From NCBI GenBank assembly GCA_033558025.1, contig JAUCEF010000017.1, forward strand, positions 1,612,001 to 1,676,000: a DNA stretch of 64,000 nucleotides, read 5' to 3'. Numbering within the stretch: the first letter of the stretch is position 1; each line of letters starts with the position of its first letter. Shown piece after piece: positions 55,101 to 64,000 of this stretch. This DNA comes from Phytophthora sp. 'mugwort'. Its lineage: Eukaryota > Oomycota > Peronosporomycetes > Peronosporales > Peronosporaceae. The notes below the pieces were generated by a model. It did not search any database. It saw only the letters and a list, made by a program, of their open reading frames with translations, and was not told the DNA's origin. The translations under genes were made by a program, and so were the position numbers.

Positions 55101-56321
55101 GGAAAGCCGGATTGTCTTGGAAGCTATCCCAGTCCGTCTCCAGATATTGCTATGCCTTCGCACTTCCGACGTTGCCGGGTTGATCTCACCGTTGCAGTGA
55201 TCGAGCAACTTGCTTGATTGTCTCGTTCGACAGGACCATCATGAAATCGGGTCCATTTACCGACTTGGTCTTGATTCTCAGGAACTTTCGCAATCTCTTT
55301 CGCGTGATGTACTTGGTCTCCACACCAGCCTCATCTACCACGCCAATTGTGATCTTCTCCACGAAGGTGTCTTTCCCCTTGGCAATGCTGCTCCCATGAG
55401 TCTCTCCTGCAGTACCCTCGCGCTTTAGCGACTCCACGTCGCGCTCTTCTACCGAACCCTTGCCGATTGAAGCGTCTTCTTGCTGTCCGCGGACAACCCT
55501 TGGGGACTCTTCTGCACTGTGTCGTGATCCGGGCCATCTACAGACTCACACCCGCTTCCAGCGCGGCGCCTCGACAGGAATCGGGTCTTTCGCCGACATG
55601 CCTTTCGCCTCGACAGATCTCCGAAGCCCGGGGGCAATCACCGGTCCGCCTTCCTCGATCGGTCCGCAGGTGGCACCTGACCGTTCCAGCGCAGATTCTT
55701 ACTCCTGTTCCTTGAATGCGTCGACCTCTCCAGTCGATTTGGGGCTGCACATCCTTGAAGAATGGGACCTCATACTTGACGGCTAAATTCATAGCTTCAC
55801 TCAGCGCCTCGGGGTTCTCGAGCTTGACGTAGCTGCGCGTGTGAGGCTTGAGACCGTTCGCATAGCACAACACCTGGTCGAGTATGCTCATACCTTCCAC
55901 CGCGGAAGATGAAAGCCGAGTACTCGCCATTGTACGTCTCGATGTCCGCCGTCTGCTTGAGTCGCTGGAGCTTCTCGCGCAGGACGGCCTGGTAGTTCGA
56001 CGCCTTGAAGTATTGGAGCACGTGCTCACGGAAAATCGCCCACGTGTGCTCCTCGCTTCTCGTCGTCGAAGACCAGTGCAGAAACCACCCCGAAGCCGAC
56101 TTTTCCATTGCCTACCCGGCAATTCCCGGCAGTCGCGTGCTCGTGTCTTCGATCAGGATACCGTTGATGCGGCACGCGTTCTCGAGCTGGAACAGCCATT
56201 TGCGGACGTCCTCCCCGCGCTTGCCAATGAACCTGGGCAGATTGGTGGGCACTCGCGTGCGATAAACCATCGCTTGGTTGAGCCGGTCAATCTCGGCTTG
56301 TAGCTGGGCGATGGTCGGCAT
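52118..56321 (-). pseudogene. Gypsy gag-pol polyprotein with chromodomain, frameshifted
   Basis: From ATG 56321: a Gag capsid region (KWLFQLENACRINGI, FREHVLQYFKASNYQAVLRE); a broken protease/linker region (55200-55540); reverse transcriptase (54380-54880: FSTMYLMSAYYYVRM, active-site LYDDIYIF); and RNase H (53822-54160: HLRTDASKFAVGGVLFQVV, YTSRKMKSAELNYPTQQQELL). Integrase follows, with its zinc-binding HECHDTNYGGHPG-like block (near 53370), the core SMDFITNLPRTKRDVDSIW and SDRDRKFVSNFWQ (52950-53180). A C-terminal chromodomain ends it (FLVEWVGEEKPTWEPVENL, 52160-52230), which in chromoviruses reads histone marks to direct integration. Several frameshifts separate these blocks. Confidence 0.82.
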
Positions 56322-56369
56322 GGGCTCTTTCGGTCAGGTTGCTGGGACAAACAAGTGCTACCAGTAATC

Positions 56370-56562
56370 TGAAAGCTTGTGAGTTTGGGGGAGGGCGGCT
56401 AGAACCAGAATGAGCCGTCCCCCGCAGTTCGGGCGGATGGAGGCCGCGTGGCCTCCGCAACCGTCGTATATCTGATTTATATAATTTTCACTATATTATA
56501 CTACTTCTATGTTGTTCTAGATCCACATCCGAATGGCTACCTTTATAGCCAATCCGCATACA
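56370..56562 (-). repeat. 5' LTR of the chromodomain gypsy element
   Basis: Direct repeat partner of 51041-51234. As the coding strand is minus, this copy lies upstream of gag. Confidence 0.85.
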
Positions 56563-57544
56563 GAGGATAGCCAGTTTAGCATCACTTTATCTGTCGTTTT
56601 GGTCGTATATTCTGGATAGCAAGAACATGGGAAATTCGACTGCGTTGCCAGACATTAGCACGGCGCGTTCTCTAACAAAACAGGTGAAGTCGGGTGCACA
56701 ATTGGTGAAGGGTCGATCCAAACCCAAACCCTGTACTTGCTACAAAAATGTTTGATTAGGCGCCGCCGCGAACACACTGCTTGTCCCAGAAACGCTTAAC
56801 TACCTGGCGGCAGGATTTGAAACAGTAACCCTGTGAAGCCACGCGGTCGCCTAAAGCAAGAACGAAAGCCAGTAATACGAAGCAAATGTTGGCGGGTCAG
56901 ATGGCGGACGATGATTCAATATTACGCGACAAGTTGTTTAATCTGGCAACTGTCTCAGAGCTTCTCTCGGATGAGGAGACATACGGCGCGTGCGTACGCT
57001 GATCAACTAAGGCATTTTACTTGTATGTGTTAGAGAAAATATGGAACAAGATAAAAAAAAACTGTTCGGCACGTGATCGCGAAATTGACAACGAGTTAAC
57101 CAAGTTTGGTATTTGCGGAGACCTCCCGTATTTTGGCTCATGACCTGATCGAGAGAACCAACAGCAAGATTAACACCCTTCGAAATAACAACAAGAGGTG
57201 ATGTGACGATTAAGTTCCGAGGATAGAGGATTATAGATTCGTCGACGCTTGGAATACTAAACATATGGCACCGAGCCGTGGATGCATTGATTGAATGCCA
57301 TCGATAAGCCTCGAGCATCGGTTTCATCGATCGATTTCCTGTAGATGTCTTGCCGGTGTATCACGTCGAGAAAATCGCGGACTTGCCAGCAAAATTAAGC
57401 ACGTTACCGATTTCATTAAAATAGGTAAGTAGTAGTCGCATCTGAGCTGAATGCGTGTGTCATCTTACCTTTGATCGTATTCACAGATGGAGGTCTAGCT
57501 CTTGCTGATAAATCCCACCTCGGCGATAGAGCAATTATGATGTG
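56563..57544. other. Possible decayed gene 5' part; nothing named
   Basis: Plus-strand frames near 57310-57540 read protein-like (IDRFPVDVLPVYHVEKIADL and, across a good GT-AG intron at 57425-57486, KHVTDFIKI then DGGLALADKSHLGDRAI). This could be an upstream portion of the ORF at 57545. Nothing recognised in 56563-57300. Confidence 0.3.
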
Positions 57545-57856
57545 ATGGCGAAGCTATTTGGACTGGGAGCCGCTGTTGGTGCGGTGATTAATCCGAACAA
57601 GTGGATATTTGGGGTTGGAAAATTACGAAGGTACCGGACGAAATATAACGAATATGTTCGTAATTGTGACAAGCGAGAACATTTGGACCCCAATCAACTG
57701 CAATATACCCCTGGCGCCCAATTATGGTGGGCTTGGCAAAATCAGGAGATCGTACACTATGATCCAATGATGTCAGGTTACACCGTAAGAGTTCGAGCGG
57801 CTGCTCAACGGCTCGTGAAGTATATGTCAAATACTTTGAGTTGGAGCGGACCCTAA
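57545..57856 (+). CDS. Unrecognised small ORF, 103 residues
   Basis: An uninterrupted frame starts MAKLFGLGAAVGAVINPNKW, then a strongly basic aromatic region (KLRRYRTKYNEYVRN) and a Trp/Gln-rich segment (QLWWAWQNQEIVHYDP), ending in a basic helix. The composition is compact and non-repetitive, unlike chance ORFs here. It has an N-terminal hydrophobic helix that might be a signal or membrane segment. It is followed directly by the AT-rich block. The family is unknown. Confidence 0.45.
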   Translation: MAKLFGLGAAVGAVINPNKWIFGVGKLRRYRTKYNEYVRNCDKREHLDPNQLQYTPGAQLWWAWQNQEIVHYDPMMSGYTVRVRAAAQRLVKYMSNTLSWSGP

Positions 57857-57899
57857 TGTGGTGTACAAAAAAATCGGCAGTTACAACTGCAGTGTCTAC

Positions 57900-58795
57900 G
57901 TTTTACTGGTTTGCGAGATAACATAATCATGGAATTTTCCAAGCTTTCATGATTTTAATTGAAAAAGTTTTTCAATAGAATCTTTTCCTCTATTAGAAAA
58001 GTCAATTTATACAACAATCAATAGACTTCCAGTTAAAAAACTTTCCTTATTTTTTACAAATTCTAATGGAATTAAGCAAATTAGACTTTTTATCTACAAA
58101 TCTCTGAAAATTTGTGATAGTATATTAGAGAATCAAAATCAAATGCAAATTAAATATTAGTGAGGTACAACAAATCGTTACATTACTTAATAGATATTTA
58201 TTATATAATTGTATAAAAGTCTTGTAAAAATAATTATTTTATTTATAGATAACGTGAATATTTTAACGGATGTAAGATTAGCGAGTTCTTCGGTATTACC
58301 AGATCCTCTTTTAAATATTATTACTAAAACAATATATCCTAGTAATATAAGTTTTAGAATTTAAAGTTTAAATTTATTTGCTGAGCTACTTGAATATGTA
58401 CAAAATACAAATCAATTAATGAATGCTTAAATACTACGGATAATATAGATCTTTCAGTTTATAACGCTAATTCTATTTTTCAACAAGTAATTTAGAAAAT
58501 TCAAATTGCTTACGAAATAATAGATTTATTAAGTACTCCACAATTAATGGAGTTATTAAATCAATTCTCTTCGGTAAATATGAATGTTCCAGAAAATGTA
58601 AAAATATATAACTAATAATTATACGATTACCTATGAATCTGAATATATACATGAAATTGTAATTAATGATTCTACACACATTGTAAAAAGTATAAGAAAA
58701 ATGCGTTCACTTGCAAATTTAACACAAATGCGAGATGCTGTTATTGCTGATCCTACAGCTTTTAGTCAAGATAGTATAACACAGGTTATTTGGCG
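57900..58795 (+). pseudogene. AT-rich island with broken protein-coding content, origin unknown
   Basis: By eye this block is about three-quarters or more A+T, against roughly balanced composition on both sides. It is not simple repeat: on the plus strand it reads as successive open stretches in shifting frames, for example KQIRLFIYKSLKICDSILEN (about 58075-58130), LTDVRLASSSVLPDPLLNII (about 58262-58325), IVINDSTHIVKSIRKMRSLA (about 58660-58720) and TQMRDAVIADPTAFSQDSIT after it. It uses Asn, Ile, Lys and Tyr heavily, as AT-biased genes do. The composition suggests DNA from an AT-rich donor (virus, bacterium or organelle); the protein family is not recognised. Confidence 0.5.
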
Positions 58796-59213
58796 GTGAG
58801 GACGATGCCGGAGCACTCCATAAGCATCGCTATTATATCTGCTATCTGCTGCATTCAGCTGTGCCTCGCAAACGTTATGACCCTATTTATTCTTTATTAC
58901 CAGGGTGACCTACCATGCATTTGTTAGGAACAGCAGCATTAAGGAATCGACGGTTGAGGATCGTGTGATTACCGTTCATATTGGGTTCGCTCTCAGCGAC
59001 ATATACGGAAACAAAAACGAGTTTTTATTTACCAAATATATGATTTGCCATTAGTTTAAGGTGATATCTGGATTTCTTCTCCATTGCCAGACTGAGTGCG
59101 TGCCGCTGTTTAACTGTCATTGAGATAGACCGGCACCAAAATCGGACGAGTTTGGTTAACATGTCGGTCTGGGCGCGAACAATCTGCGCGAGAAATTGCA
59201 ACGATTGCTATAT
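58796..59213 (+). other. Coding-like remnant right of the AT-rich island
   Basis: Normal composition returns abruptly. Two frames on the plus strand look coding: GALHKHRYYICYLLHSAVPR near 58815-58875, then STVEDRVITVHIGFALSDIY near 58950-59010 in another frame, with a stop near 59053. They may belong to the same broken gene as the island or to host sequence. The gypsy element inserts at 59214. Confidence 0.3.
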
Positions 59214-59476
59214 TGATATGCCCGTGGCTCGCAGAGGGACGTTCATGCTGGCTGGCTTCTGCTACGTGAAATGAGAAGTGATTAGTTTGTTATGAGCGGT
59301 GCTCTACTAGCACAGGCTCAACATGCTCTCCTACTAGGTGTCGCCATATTTCGTGCACACTAGTACATGTACCTCCAATGATGCAACACTGCCGCCAGAG
59401 CTTGAAAGTATCATTTCTGGCAGCAGGTCCTTGACGAGTAGACATCAGTAATGCAGTAGTACATACCGTCTTGTCA
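59214..59476 (-). repeat. 3' LTR, second gypsy element
   Basis: Direct repeat partner of 63543-63803; preceded on the outside by atat. Confidence 0.88.
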
Positions 59477-59564
59477 CCCCCCCCCATGCTGTTCGGTCGA
59501 AAGGATTAACACGGGAAGATTTTGCGAGTATTGATCCGTTGCTTAAGCACTCCGTAGTCGAGCA

Positions 59565-62500
59565 TCACGGTGCCGTTTTTGTGTACCTCGGTGATTGCGT
59601 AGGGCCCAGTAGCGACTTGGTGTTGCTTATTTCTGACGTCCCTCTTAGCGATACTCGCCGTCGCATGGTCACCGACGAAGTAGAAGTGTTGAAAGTCGCT
59701 TGTTGGAAGTTGCTCGTGATATCATGCAGAATGGTTTCAAATCTTCGCTTAGTCAAATAACTCCAATTAGCTTCGTGCAGCTGTCGTGTCGCCAGATATT
59801 GACCAAAGATTAGATGCGCGGGCGTCGTTCACAGGATACTATGGTAGCTTGCACGCACCGCAAAGGCGACATACTGGCTAACTTGGCGCCAGTCGTCGTC
59901 AGGGTAGCAGCGGATGCTGTTCATCAGCTCGAGGTGAACACGCTCGCAGATTGCATTGGTTTCGGGGTTCTTGCGTGAGATAGGCTTGGACATGATACCG
60001 TAGCTGGCCAACATCTCGCGAACACCGAAGTATTAAACTCAGTATCTTGTTCGAAAACGACTTTAACGGGGCGCAGATACCGACACAAACTGGTCGCGTC
60101 GACGTTTAGGCCGTAGTTTTCGTTAGATTGTTGGGCTGTACAGGGACTTCCAGCCATCGCGCTGCGTCGTCAATCGCGATAAGATAATGCTTGTCAGGTC
60201 CGTACGGTTCAACAGTGTCCAGGTGGAGCATATCGTAATTTACCATGTGCTTGATCACCGCCATGGAGCTCCGAGCGCTTGCATGTCATGCTTGCTCTCA
60301 CGAGTTCGACGTTCGCTCCGTACCAAAACAGTAAAATTTTGGTTTCATCGTGTGAAACTGACGCTTGGCACCTGGGTGGCACAAGCTCGAATGATACCAG
60401 CGCACCCCATCGAGACGGAGTCCTACTGGGAACCCCATCGCTTCTGATAGGTAATATATTGCCCACCACTAAGTTGTTGATTTGATAGTCGGGATCGTTG
60501 GTGCAACGAACACAGGTCTGCATCATACGCTGTGTGTTAGGGTCTGTAGCTGATGTTCCTTGAAATACTGGCTATCGATGACGCGTTTGACCGGGGTCTA
60601 CCAGCATGTCGTCGATGTCTGCTTCCGCAAACTTAATACCATCGTTCTGCATTCGGGAAAATGCGTCAGCACCGATATTCTTCTTCTCTTGGACGTATTT
60701 TCACATCAGCCGGTCTTCTGAAAGCAGTAGTTTCCAGCGCTTCACTCTCAGCGAATTTTCTGTCGGATAAATCAGGTCCTTGTGGTCATTATGAACCACA
60801 ACAGGCAATCCAAGTAGCATAGTACGATACGCCTTCAGTATTTCGACCACGGGGGGTAGGTCCAGTTTCATAGTCGTATAGGCATGCTGCATGGGGGTTA
60901 GACTTCGGGAGTAACAGGCAGTAATTTTCCATTCTGCTGGATGATGAAACCCATTTGTTTGCGCTCGCTTCGGCGTAGACACCAAACGGCTGACTGTAAT
61001 CTGGGAAGTAAAGCAATACCGCTTGAGCCAGCGCCTTCTTGATTCCGTCGAAGGCGTCGTCCGCAATCGATGTCCAGACGAAGGGGGCCTTGTTTGACGT
61101 CAAACGTGTGGGTGGCTTGAGCAATGCAGATTTGTTGCGCACAATCTCACGGTAATAATTGATCATTCCGAGGAACCGTCGCATGTCGCTTATACTTGGG
61201 CGCCGCAAGCTGTTGCATGGCCCGATTATTTATCTCCTGAGGATTATTGCCTTCGGCACTCAAGACAAACCCCAAATACCCGACGTTATCGAGCAGCGCG
61301 TTACACTTGCGGCCACTGAGAGTGATGTTGCACTTGCGCAGACCACCAAAACCTGTTCGTACATTGTCGCAATGATCTTCAACTGAGCGAGCAAAAACAA
61401 GTATATAGTCGAGAAAGATGATGCCGAAGTCTAAGTCTCCGAGTATCTTCATCATGCTGGCCTGTCAGGTGCTGTCGATATGCCCATTGGCGCTTATTCT
61501 GGTATTTCACGAACGGCAGACAAAAAGTTATGAGCGGCCGGGTCTCGGGTACCGGCTGTCGTGCATAATACCCTATGTACGCATCAAAGGTGAGAAGAAT
61601 TGAGATCCACTGAGCTGCTGCATCACTTCGCGGATGACCGGGACTAGTACGGACTTCGCTTCAGGAACTTGTTAAAGCCCCGGAAATTAATCAGCGAGTG
61701 CAGACTGATGTCTGAATTTGACAGGAAGACGCCATCTCATTATCATAGATCTTTTCTAGCACGTCGAGGTCAATAAGGCGCTGCATTTCTGCTCGAGCCG
61801 CCTGTTCTTGGCTGCGAGCGATTGGGTATGGCTTGACATGTACAGGCTGATAATTTTCCGCGATCGACAGCACGTAGTCCGAGAACTTCATTTTACCAAG
61901 GTGATCATTGTAAAGGTCCTTGTACTTTGTTAACAGCTCAACAAAAGCCTTCTCGTCTGTGGGTGAATTTTGGCGTCCTCCAACCAGTTGCTTGACTGAA
62001 CTGACGTCTGGTTAATCCCTTTCAGCTTGCCTGTTCTGAAGTCGACGACTTCGAAGAGAGTGCTTCTGCGCCGACAAGTGTGCAGGTGTACCGGGCCACT
62101 CGATGGTCGCTTCGCGGAAGTTGACATTTTTTTCAGGGCACTGAGCAAATCACGGCCAATTATCATTTCGTCCTTGGCATTCAGTATCATCGCGAAATGA
62201 TGTGTAATAAGCGAGCTCTCGATTAATGAAGGAATGCGAAACTTCAACTCAGTAGACCCGATACTTTTGACGGTGCCGTCCACCTGGTCGAAACTGCACC
62301 GTTGACTCGGTAAGTTTATGGTCAAGGCTCTTGTTCATCTTCATCAGTCTGCAATTAATGAAGCTTGGTTGAGCACCCATAATCGACCAATGCGAGGTGT
62401 TCTTCGTTGGACATCGACAAGCGTATTCATTGGCGCCTAGATGGCGGCTGCTTTGGCTGCGCAGATAACATGTGGGTCGCCACCTTGCGCGCTTCACTCG

Positions 62501-63449
62501 AACGTCGCTGTACGGATAATCGGAAGCACCTTCCTCAACTTGTATTGCCTCAGCTACTTTGGCATGACCACGACCTTGGCCCGACTTACTTCATTCGGCC
62601 GTCGACTTCTTCTGTTGCGCGAAGCATCGCTGTCGCTGTGCGACGGCATCCGATGAACGTGGCGCCATTTATTGGGATTCTCATTCTTGTTATTTTTCCT
62701 CGCGCCATCCCCACGCCTGGGTTTTCGCCGTTTCCACGACCACCATGTCCATCGCGGCCCTTTGAGCCGCCGCCGTTACTATTGGTCGATCTTGAACTCT
62801 TGCTGGAGGCAAAATTGCTACTGACCGGACGTTTTTAGTGCTTCTGTCCAAATTCGGGTGCCTCCAACCGTGTGAATACTGTACTGTTTGCCCCATGGTG
62901 TTGAGTTCGATTCCGCTTATCTTGTACGCGCGCTTCCACTCACTCGGCATAGCATGCTTGAAATACCGAATCTGCGACGCCTCGTCGGCATCAAGGTCGC
63001 TGGATGGTAGGTACTTGAGCATCGGGAGCATGGTCATCATGCGCCAATGTAGCGACGAGACTGACTCTATTGGCGCTACTTGACCATCATGTGTAGGTAT
63101 TCTTCCAATCGTTCACAGTAGTCGCTGGGCACAAAAGACAATCTCAGCAGCCCAATCGCGAGCTTGTACTGATCATCCTGTCAGGGTCCGTGACGCGGCT
63201 GAATGGATCAGCGAAGGCTTCCAGCGTTTCATTCACCAGGACTATGTTTAGGTATAATGGCTTTGCCCTCGAGTCCCATCCTTGTAGGTCCGCAAGGCGC
63301 TTCAACTTGGGGAGCCACAGTGACCAGTCCTGGGCAGTGCCGTCTCGGAAGCGCGGTAGGTTAACACGGACGAACTCGCGCGGGGTTGCAGGTGCCGTCC
63401 CTTGTGCGGCTGTTGCCGCTTTCAATGTGACCTGGAAAGCCATCGGGCT
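59565..63449 (-). pseudogene. Gypsy gag-pol polyprotein, frameshifted, altered RT active site
   Basis: Reading down: Gag (REFVRVNLPRFRDGTAQDW, 63330-63390; AMPSEWKRAYKISGIELN near 62890-62960). A protease region follows, with LNAKDEMIIGRDLLSALKK (62125-62185). Reverse transcriptase begins at YQPVHVKPYPIARSQEQAAR (61790-61850), and its catalytic YxDD box reads FLDYILVFA (61395-61420), one aspartate replaced by tyrosine. A connection/RNase H block comes next (SDMRRFLGMINYYREIV, APFVWTSIADDAFDGIKKAL; 60980-61195). Integrase includes ARWLEVPVQPNNL (near 60120-60155) and SKPISRKNPETNAICERVHL (59920-59995), and C-terminal frames run to about 59565. Frameshifts separate most blocks. Confidence 0.75.
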
Positions 63450-63542
63450 CCCTTCTAACGACGTACGCATTAGCTCTGAGCTGTCCTCTATGGTGCCGCG
63501 TTGTGGTGTTAGACAAACGCCAAAATTTAAAAATTTTCAAAG

Positions 63543-63803
63543 TGACACGCCCGTGGCTCGCAGAGGGACGTTCATGCTGGCTGACTTCTGCTACGTGAAA
63601 TGAGAAGTGATTAGTTTGTTATGAGCGGTGCTCTACCAGCACAGGCTCAACATGCTCTCCTACTAGGTGTCGCCATATTTCGTGCACACTAGTACATGTA
63701 CCCCCAATGATGCAACACTGCCGCCAGAGCTAAAGACATCATTTCCGGCGGCAGATTCTTGACAAGTAGACAGCAGTAATACAGAGTACCTATCGTCTTG
63801 TCA
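63543..63803 (-). repeat. 5' LTR, second gypsy element
   Basis: Direct repeat partner of 59214-59476; followed on the outside by atat. Confidence 0.88.
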
Positions 63804-64000
63804 ATATGGCTAGTGTCACCGTATTGGATGGGAGATCCTTCATCATTCTCGTGTGTTTGAGCTGTCTTGAACGCGGATGCGATGTAAATCAAGCTATTGC
63901 TCACTGCAAGAATTTCGTCGCCAACAGACGTGTGGTCCTTTCGCTTCACCCCAGAACGACTTCGCCAGCCTTGATGACTATCGCGGATTTAGACATTCTG
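63804..64000. other. Right flank of the gypsy insertion
   Basis: Only 197 bases. A minus-strand frame enters from here (EILAVSNSLIYIASAFKTAQ) and runs into the LTR. It may be the tail of another element cut by the insertion, but too little is visible. Confidence 0.3.

Larger units (their letters stand above)
51041..56562 (-). mobile_element. Ty3/gypsy retrotransposon with chromodomain, paired LTRs
   Basis: Direct repeats at 51041-51234 and 56370-56562 (about 194 bp, roughly 20 differences by eye) begin TG and end CA and enclose a minus-strand gag-pol. The upstream (right) LTR is followed inward by a sequence starting tggtagc, a plausible primer-binding site. A short purine tract (minus strand aagggtgag) precedes the left LTR. 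No convincing target duplication was found at the outer edges. Confidence 0.85.
59214..63803 (-). mobile_element. Complete but inactive Ty3/gypsy retrotransposon, ATAT target duplication
   Basis: LTRs at 59214-59476 and 63543-63803 begin TGACA-like and end TGTCA-like on the coding strand and differ by about 20 positions by eye. The element is flanked by atat at 59210-59213 and 63804-63807, a target site duplication, so both ends of the insertion are preserved. Nine C at 59477-59485 form a G-rich polypurine tract on the coding strand directly before the 3' LTR. The gag-pol inside is frameshifted. Confidence 0.88.

Noticed and set aside
57900..58795. Nuclear copy of mitochondrial DNA as the explanation of the AT-rich block
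   Set aside because: Oomycete mitochondrial DNA is AT-rich, but the readable fragments do not resemble any mitochondrial protein or rRNA I know. Not excluded; a search against mitochondrial genomes would decide.
1..64000. CRISPR array, operons or bacterial signals
   Set aside because: No regularly spaced repeats; introns, polyprotein retroelements and single-gene transcription units show a eukaryotic genome.
1..64000. RXLR or Crinkler effector genes
   Set aside because: No frame combines a signal peptide with an RXLR-EER or LFLAK motif.

Overview
The window looks like nuclear DNA of an oomycete (Phytophthora or downy-mildew type). It has intron-poor or short-intron genes (introns mostly about 50-90 nt, GT-AG), a myosin with a C-terminal WW domain, a leucine-rich-repeat/IQ/WW giant protein, and a dense set of PIF/Harbinger, hAT, MULE, pogo-like and Ty3/gypsy remnants of the kinds common in these genomes. 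The genus cannot be fixed from the sequence alone.

Bases 1-30100 form a gene-dense block of ordinary housekeeping genes. In order these are: a membrane-anchored zinc-finger HECT ubiquitin ligase (+), a small ankyrin protein (+), an unrecognised five-exon gene (-), the diflavin reductase NDOR1/Tah18 type (+), a doubtful ORF (-), a coiled-coil protein (+), a myosin (-), mitochondrial NADPH:ferredoxin (adrenodoxin) reductase (+), a many-exon kinesin (-), a DUF4485-like coiled-coil protein (+) that shares a 120-bp promoter gap with the kinesin, the ER protein Asterix (+), a 1,461-residue LRR-IQ-WW protein (+) and mitochondrial succinate-semialdehyde dehydrogenase (-). Two of them, NDOR1 and ferredoxin reductase, supply electrons to cytosolic and mitochondrial iron-sulfur assembly respectively. 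The kinesin and the DUF4485 protein may be a cytoskeletal or centrosomal pair.

From about 30.6 kb to the end the window is gene-poor and almost entirely mobile DNA. It holds a phosphatase-like fragment, a decayed pogo/DDE_1 transposase, a bounded PIF/Harbinger element (33720-36377, 16-bp perfect terminal repeats, TTA target duplication), a MULE fragment, a hAT transposase pseudogene, and a truncated gypsy polyprotein carrying two different reverse-transcriptase active-site motifs in tandem. These are followed by an unrecognised frameshifted ORF, a tRNA-like relic beside a perfect 35-bp hairpin, a gypsy element with a chromodomain and 190-bp LTRs (51041-56562), and a second bounded gypsy element with an ATAT target duplication (59214-63803). 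Between the last two lies the oddest part: a small intact ORF followed by about 0.9 kb of extremely AT-rich DNA that still reads as broken protein-coding sequence. It is compositionally foreign to everything else here and I cannot identify it.
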